In this document: positions 27,832-36,345 of the stretch, one piece after another | Layout: each line of letters begins with the position of its first letter | Position numbering within the stretch: position 1 is the first letter of the stretch | Notes under the pieces: model-generated | What the model was told of the DNA's origin: nothing | Database searches by the model: none | Seen by the model: only the letters and a program-made list of their open reading frames with translations | Made by a program: the position numbers and the translations under genes | Source of the DNA: Paludisphaera rhizosphaerae | GTDB taxonomy: Bacteria; Planctomycetota; Planctomycetia; Isosphaerales; Isosphaeraceae | Reading direction: 5' to 3' | DNA length: 64,000 nt | NCBI RefSeq assembly: GCF_011065895.1 | Contig: NZ_JAALCR010000016.1 | Location: forward strand, 1-64,000

Positions 27832-28573
27832 CACCCTCGCCTCCGAGATCGATGGTCCGCCCAGCCCACGCCTGGACCACGGCGGCACCTCAAGCTTCGT
27901 ACCAGACCCCGGAGCGTTTCTCAAGCATCAACCGAGACACGCGTAAAGTCAGGTGCGCGCTAGACCTTCGCGGCCGTCGAGGATCGGCGAAGACCGAGGC
28001 CTTGAAACACCCAAAGACCCCGTGCAACTTTCTGGAGGGGGTTGGCGGGTACGGTACAACCCTCAGGCGCACGAGGCTGCTGAGAGAGTGAGAGAGGAGA
28101 GGAGTAGGAATAGCGACTCGTGGACGAAAATCCGAGGAACTATTCTCTTTACCAAGTCGCGATCGACTGGATATGCTACCTCTCCATCATTCGAAAGGCA
28201 GCTGAGAAACACCGACAAGCGCCTCGCGGGGCATCTCCTCTTCCCCTGCGACCGCGTTTTGGTCGTCGATGCTCGTATTGTTCATTCACCGAGTGCAGCG
28301 AGTCCAGATCACCCCTAAGAAAAACGGGGGGGGCGGAGAGTCGTTGAATGCCCCTTCTTGACGAGCCTCGCGTGGAATCCTACCTATTCCAGTGATGATG
28401 CGTCGCATTCTATGGGTGGGGGCCAGCCCTCGTCAAGCGTTCTCATTCAGATTCTCGCCGATTCGGTGCGTCCGTGATTGTTTTGGGCAACACGAAGCAT
28501 TAACGACGACGCCAGAGAGATCGGGCGTTTTAAGGCAAGGCGGCTTTCATATCGGTGTTATTGGAGTGTGTGC
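27832..28573. other. Long divergent intergenic region, unexplained
   Basis: About 740 bases with lower GC than the surroundings (notably 28080-28560), between divergent genes. Contains a run of G at about 28326-28333 and several short AT-rich stretches. Short open frames exist but lack ribosome sites and recognisable composition. Promoters for both flanking genes are expected; a small RNA cannot be excluded. Confidence 0.4.
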
Positions 28574-28939
28574 ATGTGGCGATTTGCAGCCTGGATGTTC
28601 GGTCTGATCTGGGCGGCGGCTTGCGTGGGCGGCTGCTCCGAGGCTTCCGACGTTCCTGCCAGCGCGGGACTCAAGGCGACCGTCTCGGGCGTCGTCGCGG
28701 TGAATGGTAAAGCCGTGACGGGAGGAACCCTGGTTTTCAAACCGAACCACGCCGACCCGAGCACGCCGACAGCGACGGCGACGGTCCAGAGCGATGGCAA
28801 ATATACCGTCGAAACCTTCTCCGGCCCCTGCGAAGTCAGCTATGAAGGGCCCGGCTTCAAGAAAGACGCCGCCGTCGGCAAGGGGACTCGAACGATCTTT
28901 CTCGAAGAAGGCGAGAACACGTCCGACCTCGATTTCTGA
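28574..28939 (+). CDS. Small predicted lipoprotein with beta-sandwich domain
   Basis: 121 aa, ATG at 28574 with GGAG eight bases upstream. Signal sequence with lipobox VGGC. The rest, ATVSGVVAVNGKAVTGGTLVFKP...GKYTVETFSGPCEVSYEG, is the carboxypeptidase-regulatory-like / transthyretin-like beta-sandwich common in planctomycete lipoproteins, often next to DUF1559 genes. Likely surface- or outer-membrane-attached. It precedes the thioredoxin gene by about 70 bases on the same strand. Confidence 0.82.
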   Translation: MWRFAAWMFGLIWAAACVGGCSEASDVPASAGLKATVSGVVAVNGKAVTGGTLVFKPNHADPSTPTATATVQSDGKYTVETFSGPCEVSYEGPGFKKDAAVGKGTRTIFLEEGENTSDLDF

Positions 28940-29012
28940 TTCTCGAGACCGTCAGATCCTTCCGCGATCGATCCTTGCGTCCGTTCTCCGCCACCCGTTT
29001 TGAGGAACCTCG

Positions 29013-30092
29013 ATGAGACTGAGATTTGCAGCCGCCCTTCTCGGGGCCATGCTTCCCCTGGCCGTTCCCGCCGCCTTCGCGATGGCCGACGACCGCCCGG
29101 CCGACGCGATCCTGAAGGATCTGGACGCTCTCGAACGTCCCAAGCTCGACCCGGAGCAGCGTCGGGACGAGGCCGCTGTCGCCGCCTACTACCAGGCCGG
29201 CCAGAAGTACAGCCAGGAACGCTCGCGGCTGACCGTCGAACTCTTGAAGTCTCAGGCCGACCATCCCCGACTCCCCGGCCTCCTCATGGAGCGGTGGGGG
29301 AATCCCATGATTTCGTTGACGGTCACCCCGGAAGCCCTGATCAAGGAGGTCGATCAGGTTCTGGCGACCTTCAACGACGAGCAACTCAAACGGGCCGGCA
29401 ATTTCGTCAAGGCTCGCGCCGCGCTTCAGATTCACAAGGACGATCCTGCCGCCGCGCTCGCGGCCGTCGACGAGTTCATCAACGCTGTTCCTCAGGATCA
29501 GCGGGCCGCCGGGCTGCTCTACGCGATCAGCCGCGGCCTGAAGGACGAGGCGAAACAGGCCGAGATCGAGGACCGAATCCTCAAGGACTTCCCCAACGCC
29601 TCGGTCGTCAGGTCGATCCAGGGCGTTCGGAAGCAGCGCGAGTCGATCGGCAAGCCCTTCGCTCTTGAGTTCACCGATGCGATCAACGGGAGCAACGTCT
29701 CGATTGCGGGCCTCAAGGGGAAGGTCGTGGTGATCGACTTCTGGGCCACCTGGTGCGGCCCTTGCGTCGCCGAGATGCCCCGCATGAAGAAGCTCTACGC
29801 CGAGTACAAGGACAAGGGCGTCGAGTTCCTCGGCGTCAGCCTCGATCAGCCCGAAGACAAGGGCGGCCTGAAGGCGCTCAAGGAATACGTCGCCAAGAAC
29901 GAGATCGCCTGGCCGCAGTACTACCAGGGGAACTACTGGCAGAGCGAATTCAGCTCGTCATGGGGAATCAACGCGATTCCGGCTCTCTTCGTCGTCGACA
30001 AGGACGGGAACCTCGCCTCCGTCGAGGCTCGCCACCGGCTTGAGGCGTTGATTCCCGAACTCCTGGCCAAGGGAACGACCCCGACTCCCTGA
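29013..30092 (+). CDS. TlpA-like periplasmic thioredoxin with N-terminal helical domain
   Basis: 359 aa, ATG at 29013 with TTGAGGAACC just before. Signal peptide at 1-25. Residues about 30-205 are TPR-like helices (NFVKARAALQIHKDDPAAALAAVDEFINA). Residues about 210-355 are a TlpA/ResA-type thioredoxin: FWATWCGPC with Cys248 and Cys251, the conserved Pro in NAIPALFVVD, and VDKDGNL. It reduces or isomerises disulfides of exported proteins. The helical N-terminal extension is typical of planctomycete TlpA-like proteins and may select clients. Confidence 0.92.
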   Translation: MRLRFAAALLGAMLPLAVPAAFAMADDRPADAILKDLDALERPKLDPEQRRDEAAVAAYYQAGQKYSQERSRLTVELLKSQADHPRLPGLLMERWGNPMISLTVTPEALIKEVDQVLATFNDEQLKRAGNFVKARAALQIHKDDPAAALAAVDEFINAVPQDQRAAGLLYAISRGLKDEAKQAEIEDRILKDFPNASVVRSIQGVRKQRESIGKPFALEFTDAINGSNVSIAGLKGKVVVIDFWATWCGPCVAEMPRMKKLYAEYKDKGVEFLGVSLDQPEDKGGLKALKEYVAKNEIAWPQYYQGNYWQSEFSSSWGINAIPALFVVDKDGNLASVEARHRLEALIPELLAKGTTPTP

Positions 30093-30479
30093 CTTTCGGC
30101 CGATCAACGAGCGGCGATATTTGAAGTTCATTTGAGGAAGTTATGCTTGGGGAGGCCGAATCGATATGCTACGATGTCTCCCCAGGCTGACTTCCTCCCT
30201 CTCCCTTCTCAGCTTTGGCTCAGGGCTCTGCTCGGGGTCGGGATTGATATCCTTCGAGCTGAGACGCTGCCGTCTGCTCGCCGCCTTCTCTCACTTTGAC
30301 AAGGCCCGCACCGTTCTTGACCATCCTGGCGGCTCTCCGTCGTTCTTCATGCGACTCAGACCGCTGATCTTAGGCAACCCCGTCTATCTTCACGAACCGC
30401 GTCACGAGCTTGACCTCGGCGTGCGGCGCTCGTCGAGTTCGTCCTATCCCATCGTCCGTCCCCGTTGGAGAGGCTAGAG
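30093..30479 (+). other. Leader/promoter region of the DUF1559 gene
   Basis: About 390 bases with no supported gene. A sigma-70-like pair is possible: TTGGGG at 30147-30152 and TACGAT at 30170-30175 with 17-base spacing, in a locally AT-richer stretch. That would give a long 5' leader of roughly 300 nt. GGAGAGG at 30467-30473 is the ribosome site of the next gene. Confidence 0.3.
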
Positions 30480-31526
30480 ATGAGTATCGTTCCCTCGGTT
30501 CGACGCCCGGCTCCCCGTCGGGAGGCGTTCACCCTGATCGAATTGCTCGTGGTCATCGCGATTATCGCCGTGCTGATCGCTCTATTGCTGCCGGCCGTGC
30601 AGTCGGCCCGCGAAGCCGCACGTCGCGCTCAGTGCGTCAACAACATGAAGCAGCTCGGCCTCGGCATCATGAACTTTGAGAGCACCTTCGGCACCCTGCC
30701 GGCGGTGAACGCCGTCTATCGCATCGCGGCCGGCGCCCCGCTCATCATGGACAACACGGGCGGCATCTCCACCACGATTCCCGTGATCACCAGCCAGGTC
30801 GGCGGCTGGGCCATCCAGACCGTGGATTACATCGAGCAAGGCAACCTGCTGAACGATATCAAGGCGTCCCAAGCTTCGACCGACGTCGTGCCGCGTATGA
30901 ACACGGTCTATACGACTTCGGTGGCGGTCTATCTCTGCCCGTCGGACGGCAACAATACGAAGGGCTACAACGTCACCAGCGGGACGATCACGAACAACTA
31001 CAAGATGATCAACTACATTGCCTCCACGGGCAATGACGAATGGGCTCAGACGCTCAACGGGACGACTCTTCAGTTCGGCAACGCTCGCAACGGCATGTTT
31101 CCCCGCATGAACCGCGGCGGTACCACGAGCCCGCCGCCCTTCGTGACGATTGCCAGCGTCACCGACGGCATGAGCAACACGATCGCTCTGGGCGAACGTC
31201 CCGTCATCACCGGACAGGAATACAAGTCGGTGTGGTACTACGGCTACATGGAGGCTGTGGGAAGCCTCGCCGTGCCCGTCCCCACGGGCAGCTACACCTT
31301 CCGGGCGTGCACTCTGCCGATGCCTTACAAGTATGAGTCGGACCTGGGGACCACCACGGCCAAGACCTGCGCCTCGGGCCACATGTGGAGCAACCACCCG
31401 GGCGGCTCGAACTGGCTGTTCGGCGACGGCTCCGTGCGGTTCATGAAGTACTCGATGAGCCTGAACACGCTGGCGGCTCTCTCGAGCCGGAACGGCGGCG
31501 AGGTGATCTCGTCCGACGCGTATTGA
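30480..31526 (+). CDS. DUF1559 protein with type IV pilin-like N-terminus
   Basis: 348 aa from the ATG at 30480, preceded by GGAGAGG. The N-terminus [20 protein letters not shown] is a prepilin/pseudopilin methylation motif (cleavage before Phe after the basic leader, conserved Glu five residues in). It is followed by [26 protein letters not shown], the signature of DUF1559, a family hugely expanded in planctomycetes. Near the C-terminus lies [20 protein letters not shown], the H-x-G-DG tail. Likely membrane-anchored and displayed in the periplasm, with possible assembly by a type II/IV pilus machine encoded elsewhere. A strong terminator follows. Confidence 0.95.
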   Translation: MSIVPSVRRPAPRREAFTLIELLVVIAIIAVLIALLLPAVQSAREAARRAQCVNNMKQLGLGIMNFESTFGTLPAVNAVYRIAAGAPLIMDNTGGISTTIPVITSQVGGWAIQTVDYIEQGNLLNDIKASQASTDVVPRMNTVYTTSVAVYLCPSDGNNTKGYNVTSGTITNNYKMINYIASTGNDEWAQTLNGTTLQFGNARNGMFPRMNRGGTTSPPPFVTIASVTDGMSNTIALGERPVITGQEYKSVWYYGYMEAVGSLAVPVPTGSYTFRACTLPMPYKYESDLGTTTAKTCASGHMWSNHPGGSNWLFGDGSVRFMKYSMSLNTLAALSSRNGGEVISSDAY

Positions 31527-31557
31527 GCCGCTTCGCAGTTTGAGGCGATGAAAAAAG

Positions 31558-31600
31558 AGCCCCGGGTCGCGACCTTCATCGCGGCCCGGGGCTTTGTCAT
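31558..31600. terminator. Rho-independent-type terminator
   Basis: AGCCCCGGGTCGCGA (31558-31572) pairs with TCGCGGCCCGGGGCT (31579-31593), loop CCTTCA, one G-T pair, followed by TTGTCATTTTC. A-run AAAAAA precedes it, so it can serve the convergent minus-strand gene as well. Confidence 0.88.
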
Positions 31601-31620
31601 TTTCAGTCGGTCGACGGCGA

Positions 31621-33000
31621 TCAACCGAACTCGCGGTCGCGGATGATGCCCGGCTGCGGGATCGGGTACTTGCCGTTGGGGAGCGTCTGAAGCGGGGCGG
31701 CCCCGTTCATGGTCCAGCGCTCGAGTTCCGGCGCGAACTCGTGGGTGCAGTTGAGCATGTCGTCGAAGGTGATGGTCTCGCCGGTGTGGGCGGCCATTCG
31801 ACCCATCGACGTCACCAGGCTGGCCTCGACGCCCCGCTTGACCTCGTTGTACGGGTGGTCGGTGCGGATAGCCTCGATCAGGTGGTCCCACTCAAGCTGG
31901 TAGGGGTTGGGCTCGGGCTGGGGGAAGGCCCAGATGAGGTCCTTCTTGGAGCCGATCTTCTGGCCCTTGTAGATGCGGCACTTGGCCGGCGAGTGGGCCG
32001 CCGTGGAGATCACGGCTGAATTCTTCGAACCGTGGGCGTAGCTGGCGAACTCCGACTTGCAGCCGTCGATATTACGGCCTTCCAGGAAGAACTTGGAGCC
32101 GTCCTCGAAGGTGTACTCGACCGAGTAGGTGTCGAAGTTCTGGTCGATGCAGTCGCCGCGGTAGGTCCGGGCGCCGCTGGCCTGGGCCTTGACCGGCCAC
32201 GCGTCCTTCACCCAGCAGCACTCGTCGATGTTGTGGATGAGGAAGTCGCTGTAGCAGCCGCCGCTAGCCCACAGGAACCCGTGGAACTTGCGGATCTGGT
32301 AGAGCAGCTCGCTGATGTCGTTCGGCTTGGGCTGAACGAAGGCCGAGCCGACCGGGCCGGTCTGGCGGTAGGCCCGCATCGTGATGATGTCGCCGATCTC
32401 GCCGGCGCGGACCCGCTCGATCAACTCGCCGCGCGCCTTGCAGTGGCGGCACATCAGGCCGACGCCGACCTTCAGGTTCTTGGCAGCGGCCTTCTCGCCG
32501 AGTTCAAGCATCCGCTTGGAGGTGGGGCCGTCGACGGTGACGGGCTTCTCCATGAAGACGTTGACGCCCTTCTCGATGGCGTAGCCGAAGTGGAGCCAGC
32601 GGAAGGCCGGCGGGGTGGCGAAGATCGCAACGTCGCCGGGCTTGAGGCAGTCGATCGCCTTCTTGTAGGCGTCGAAGCCCAGGAATCGCCGTTCCTTGGG
32701 AACGTCGAGCTGCTTGGTCTCCTTGAATTCCTTGTCCAGCTGGTCGTAGCTGTTCTCCAACTTGTCGTTGAAGACGTCGGCCATGGCCACGAGCTTGATC
32801 GGGCCGCTGGTGGTCTTCAGGGCGTTCTCGGCCGCCCCGGTTCCCCGGCCGCCGGCCCCGATGAGAGCCACCTGGATCGTGTTGTCCTCGCCGGCATGGA
32901 CGAGAGGGGTCGCGGCTTGCGCGACCGACACGGCCGCGGCGACGGCGCCGCCGGTCTTGATGAAGTCGCGGCGCGAAGCGCCGGCCTTGGGGTCTGTCAT
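31621..33000 (-). CDS. Tat-exported Gfo/Idh/MocA-family oxidoreductase
   Basis: 459 aa from the ATG at 33000, GGAGCGAGCC just upstream. Twin-arginine signal ASRRDFIKTGGAVAAAVSVA. Rossmann segment VALIGAGGRGTGAAEN, EKP motif in VNVFMEKPVTVDG, then GLMCRHCKARGELIERVRAGEIGDI and the long C-terminal domain of the large planctomycete subgroup (SGGCYSDFLIHNIDECCWVK). Predicted NAD(P)-dependent, exported in folded form. It is not adjacent to an FG-GAP gene, unlike its relative at 26515, and is divergent from the aldehyde dehydrogenase. Confidence 0.93.
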   Translation of the reverse strand: MTDPKAGASRRDFIKTGGAVAAAVSVAQAATPLVHAGEDNTIQVALIGAGGRGTGAAENALKTTSGPIKLVAMADVFNDKLENSYDQLDKEFKETKQLDVPKERRFLGFDAYKKAIDCLKPGDVAIFATPPAFRWLHFGYAIEKGVNVFMEKPVTVDGPTSKRMLELGEKAAAKNLKVGVGLMCRHCKARGELIERVRAGEIGDIITMRAYRQTGPVGSAFVQPKPNDISELLYQIRKFHGFLWASGGCYSDFLIHNIDECCWVKDAWPVKAQASGARTYRGDCIDQNFDTYSVEYTFEDGSKFFLEGRNIDGCKSEFASYAHGSKNSAVISTAAHSPAKCRIYKGQKIGSKKDLIWAFPQPEPNPYQLEWDHLIEAIRTDHPYNEVKRGVEASLVTSMGRMAAHTGETITFDDMLNCTHEFAPELERWTMNGAAPLQTLPNGKYPIPQPGIIRDREFG

Positions 33001-33428
33001 GGCTCGCTCCTGGGGGGGCTGTGTGCGGTTGGGAGGACTTCCGAGGTCAGCCGACCGATCGTCGCGTCCAGCCTCTCGCTCGACCCTTCGGCCGCAAGAT
33101 GACCGATGCACGCGACGGGGAGGGATGGTGCTTGGCTCCGATTCGGGACTCCAGCACGGAGGAAAGCGACGGCCGAGAGGAGGGGCCGCACCGACTCCTG
33201 AACCCACAAGCGAGGTCGGGTTCCACTGCCGGCGTGCAAGGGCCCAGACCCTTCGACACGCCTGGATCATAACGCTCCACGTTCCTCGCACCAAAGGAAT
33301 TCGGCGCTTTTCGGCCGCGTCGCGACCCGTGATGTTGAAACCCCCCGAGGAGAATGGATTCTGTTATCTTAGCGTCCTAACACGCCCCCCACCCTTTCGA
33401 CGGAAGCGGGCGGCGATGGAGGAACGGC
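33001..33428. other. Divergent promoter region
   Basis: About 430 bases between divergent genes. GATGGAGGAACGGC at about 33415-33428 is the ribosome site of the aldehyde dehydrogenase. An AT-richer patch at 33355-33385 (TTCTGTTATCTTAGCG) is the best place for its promoter. No gene or repeat seen. Confidence 0.4.
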
Positions 33429-34928
33429 ATGGCGACGGCGACCCAGGAAGTTCTCACGACCAGAAATCCGGCGACCGGCGAACCGGTGGGGCGAGTTGTC
33501 GCGACCGCTCCCGACGAGGTCGCGCGGGTCGTCGCCCTCGCTCGTGAGGCTCAATCGAAGTGGGTCGCTCGCCCATTGTCGGAGCGTCTCGCCTTTCTGG
33601 ATCGCTGGCGGGCCGTTCTCAACCGCGACGCTGAGACTCTCGCCGACCTGATCCGGAGCGAGGTGGGGAAACCGACCATCGAAGCGATGGCCGCCGAGGT
33701 CGTGCCGACTCTGGACGCCCTCCGTTGGACCTCGCGCAATGCACGGTCTGCGCTCGCGGACGAGCGCCTGGGGCCTTCATGGCAGCGGATGCTGCTGATG
33801 CCGACAGGTCGACTTCGATGGGCGCCCGTCGGCCTCGTCGGGATGATCGGGACCTGGAACTATCCGTTGTTTCTCAGCGTTCCGGCGATCGCTCAGGCCC
33901 TTGCCGCGGGCTGTGGGATGGTCTGGAAGCCTTCCGAACTGGCGATCGCGACAGGAGAGATCGTTCAGGAGAGCCTGCGAGAGGCCGGCCTCCCCGAGGG
34001 CCTTGTCGGTATCGTTCATGGGAGGGGGGACGTCGGCCAGGCTCTCCTTGACGCTCCCATCGACAAGATGCTGTTCACTGGTGGAGTTCCAACGGGTCGG
34101 CAGGCGCTTCAGTCGGTTTCTGCCCGAGGAATCCCGGGCGTCGTGGAACTGTCCGGCTTCGATCCCGCGGTGATCCTTCCTGACGCTCCCCTGGAAAGCA
34201 CGGTGCGGGCCCTGGTCTGGGGAGCGTTCGTCGGCTGCGGCCAGACGTGCGTGGCGGTCAAGCGAATCCTCGTCGTGGGAGACCCCGCGCCCTGGATTCA
34301 AGCAATGGCCCAGGCGATCTCGCAACTCCGAGTCGGTGATCCAGCTCGGCCGGATATCGACATCGGCCCGATGATTTCCGAGGCGGCGCGGTCCCGATTC
34401 GATCGCACGATCCACGAGACCGTGGAGGCTGGCGCGAGGATCGAGGCAGGGGGCCGTCCGATCGAGGGGAACGGTTCCTTTTATGCTCCAACCCTGCTTT
34501 CGGCCAGTTCCCCGGAGCCTGAGCGAACCCTTGAAGGCGTCTTCGGGCCCGTCGTCCTGATCCGAGGAGTCGCGACGATCGACGAGGCGATCGCGGCGGC
34601 GAACGGCTCCGAGATGGCTCTGGCAGCCTCGGTCTGGGGCCGGGACCGCTCAATCGCTCGGGCGGTCGCGCGGCGGATCACCGCCGGAACGGTCTCGGTC
34701 AACGATGCCGTGACGGCGACGGGAGCAGCGGCCGCTCCCTTCGGCGGCTTCAAGGCCAGCGGTTTCGGCCGGACTCACGGCGTCGTTGGGCTTCGCGAGT
34801 TCGCTGCTCCCCAGGTTCTCTTCGAACGAAGAGCGGGCGGTTACCGTCCCCAACTCTTCCCCTACGGCGCTTCGTTCGTCGGACGATTTCTGCGTATTTA
34901 CCGACGTCTCTTTCACCCTCAGGCCTAG
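33429..34928 (+). CDS. NAD(P)-dependent aldehyde dehydrogenase
   Basis: 499 aa, ATG at 33429 with GGAGGA upstream. Complete ALDH fold: GTWNYP with Asn144, VWKPSE (cofactor lysine), FTGG near residue 217, VVELSGFDP with Glu240, and the nucleophile Cys274 in GCGQTCVAVKR. It oxidises aldehydes to acids; the substrate class is not evident, though the SGFDPAVIL pattern and the basic C-terminal tail (RFLRIYRRLFHPQA) resemble the succinate-semialdehyde/long-chain group. A hydrophobic-basic tail could give membrane association. MsrB follows 24 bases downstream, suggesting a joint oxidative/carbonyl stress unit. Confidence 0.93.
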   Translation: MATATQEVLTTRNPATGEPVGRVVATAPDEVARVVALAREAQSKWVARPLSERLAFLDRWRAVLNRDAETLADLIRSEVGKPTIEAMAAEVVPTLDALRWTSRNARSALADERLGPSWQRMLLMPTGRLRWAPVGLVGMIGTWNYPLFLSVPAIAQALAAGCGMVWKPSELAIATGEIVQESLREAGLPEGLVGIVHGRGDVGQALLDAPIDKMLFTGGVPTGRQALQSVSARGIPGVVELSGFDPAVILPDAPLESTVRALVWGAFVGCGQTCVAVKRILVVGDPAPWIQAMAQAISQLRVGDPARPDIDIGPMISEAARSRFDRTIHETVEAGARIEAGGRPIEGNGSFYAPTLLSASSPEPERTLEGVFGPVVLIRGVATIDEAIAAANGSEMALAASVWGRDRSIARAVARRITAGTVSVNDAVTATGAAAAPFGGFKASGFGRTHGVVGLREFAAPQVLFERRAGGYRPQLFPYGASFVGRFLRIYRRLFHPQA

Positions 34929-34952
34929 AATGAGCACGGGAGGACACTACCC

Positions 34953-35609
34953 ATGAGCATCCGAACGATTCTCGCCGGGGTTTGCGCGCTTCTCGTCGGC
35001 GCCACGTTGACCGCGGCCGTCTATCGTATGGGAGGGACGGCCGGATCCCCGCCCCCCTCTCCGATCGTCACCCCTCCGACGACCACCAACGGGAGCCCGA
35101 CCGAGATGCCGACTCAAGACGAAGCCCCCAAGCCTGCATCCACAGCCGAGCCGGCTGACGACGTCGTCGCAACGGGCCTTCCGAAAACGGAAGAGGAGTG
35201 GCGCAAGAAGCTGACTCCCGAGCAGTACCACGTCGTTCGCGAGAAGGGGACCGAGCGGGCGTTCACCGGCAAATACTGGAATCACAAGGAGGACGGCGTC
35301 TACCGCTGCGTCGGCTGCGGCGAGCCCCTCTTTGATTCCAACTCCAAGTTTGACTCCGGTTGCGGCTGGCCGAGCTTCTCCAAGCCGGTCGGCGACGGCA
35401 AGGAGATCAAAGAAGCCGTCGACAACAGCCTCTACATGACTCGCACTGAGGTCATGTGCCGGAAGTGCAACGCCCACCTCGGGCACGTCTTCGACGACGG
35501 TCCCGCGCCTACGAATCTGCGGTATTGCATCAATTCAGCCTCGATCGACTTCGAGAAGCGGCCGGACTCAGCCAAGAAGTCTGAGGGAGAAGCCGAAAAG
35601 AAACCTTGA
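34953..35609 (+). CDS. msrB: Exported peptide-methionine (R)-S-oxide reductase MsrB
   Basis: 218 aa, ATG at 34953 with GGGAGGA upstream. Residues 1-25 are a signal/anchor ([19 protein letters not shown]) followed by a Pro/Thr-rich linker to about 75; the catalytic domain spans about 78-205. Zinc sites CxxC at 119/122 and 169/172 and the catalytic Cys192 in RYCINSASI are intact, with GCGWPSF and [10 protein letters not shown]. It reduces Met-R-sulfoxide in proteins; the N-terminus places it outside the cytoplasm, tethered, repairing envelope proteins. It needs a periplasmic electron donor, and the TlpA-like protein at 29013 is one candidate. Co-transcribed with the aldehyde dehydrogenase. Confidence 0.95.
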   Translation: MSIRTILAGVCALLVGATLTAAVYRMGGTAGSPPPSPIVTPPTTTNGSPTEMPTQDEAPKPASTAEPADDVVATGLPKTEEEWRKKLTPEQYHVVREKGTERAFTGKYWNHKEDGVYRCVGCGEPLFDSNSKFDSGCGWPSFSKPVGDGKEIKEAVDNSLYMTRTEVMCRKCNAHLGHVFDDGPAPTNLRYCINSASIDFEKRPDSAKKSEGEAEKKP

Positions 35610-35683
35610 AAACTGTGTCGCGGCTGAACCTTACGCGCGTTTCCGCCGCTTCGGCTTGTTCGGATGTTTCACAGGCTGTATAT

Positions 35684-35695
35684 TTTCTGTAGAAA
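35684..35695. promoter_or_regulatory. Candidate operator palindrome before the GbsR-type gene
   Basis: TTTCT-GT-AGAAA (35684-35695) is an inverted repeat within an AT-rich patch (TGTATATTTTCTGTAGAAACA, 35677-35697) that is unusual for this genome, 33-45 bases ahead of the regulator's start. Position and symmetry fit an autoregulatory site of a winged-helix dimer overlapping the promoter. Confidence 0.5.
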
Positions 35696-35727
35696 CAGTC
35701 AAACCAGGCGAAGCGGTGACAAACGTG

Positions 35728-36336
35728 ATGAACATGACGCCGGCCGCACAGAAGTTCGTGCTCCACTGGGGCGAGATGGGTCAGGCCTGGGGCATCAATC
35801 GAACGATGGCCCAGGTCCACGCCCTGCTGTTCATCGCACCGACCGCGCTGGATGCGGAGGAAATCAGCACCCTCCTGGACGTCAGCCGCTCGAACGTCTC
35901 GACGAGCCTTCGCGAGTTGATCACTTGGGGCGTCGTTCGCCGGGTGCACATCATCGGCGACCGCCGCGATCGGTTTGAGGCGCTGAAGGACGTCATGGAT
36001 ACGTTCCGCGTGATCATGGCGGAGCGTCGCCGTCGAGAGATGGACCCGACGATCTCGCTGCTGGAGCATTGCATCAGCGAGGCGAAGGCCGGCGGCGAGG
36101 GTGAAGCGTACACCCGCGAGCAGCTTGAGAAGATGCTCGCATTCACTCGCATGGTGACCGACTGGTACGGCCAGATCGAGAATCTGCCGACGCCGGCGAT
36201 GCTCCGTCTCTTCCGAGGCGGGACCGTGATCGCGAAGCTCTTCTCGCGATCCGGGAAGAACGGCAAACCGGGATTCGACCCCGCTGACTCGGCGGAAGCC
36301 TGGGATGAGGACGAAGCCAGCTCCCCCGGCAAGTGA
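35728..36336 (+). CDS. GbsR/MarR-type transcriptional regulator
   Basis: 202 aa from the ATG at 35728 (another at 35734; the frame is open from 35656, but the palindrome above lies in that segment). The order of elements matches the GbsR family: MTPAAQKFVLHWGEMGQAWGINRTMAQVHALLFIAPTALDAEEISTLLDVSRSNVSTSLRELITWGVVRRVH, a winged helix with recognition helix SRSNVSTSLREL, then a long helical dimerisation tail (YTREQLEKMLAFTRMV). GbsR relatives repress osmolyte or membrane-related genes in response to choline-like ligands; here no such genes adjoin, and the likely targets are itself and the upstream MsrB unit or the convergent operon. The C-terminal 30 residues are acidic. Confidence 0.85.
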   Translation: MNMTPAAQKFVLHWGEMGQAWGINRTMAQVHALLFIAPTALDAEEISTLLDVSRSNVSTSLRELITWGVVRRVHIIGDRRDRFEALKDVMDTFRVIMAERRRREMDPTISLLEHCISEAKAGGEGEAYTREQLEKMLAFTRMVTDWYGQIENLPTPAMLRLFRGGTVIAKLFSRSGKNGKPGFDPADSAEAWDEDEASSPGK

Positions 36337-36345
36337 TCGTCTCGC

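Noticed and set aside
28120-28347. 75-codon ORF with GTG start in the low-GC gap
   Set aside because: The nearest GGAG is about 20 bases upstream and the product shows no recognisable features; kept only as part of the unexplained gap.
30166-30477. 103-codon plus-strand ORF before the DUF1559 gene
   Set aside because: No ribosome site, Ser/Leu-rich low-information sequence, and it overlaps the ribosome site of the true gene.
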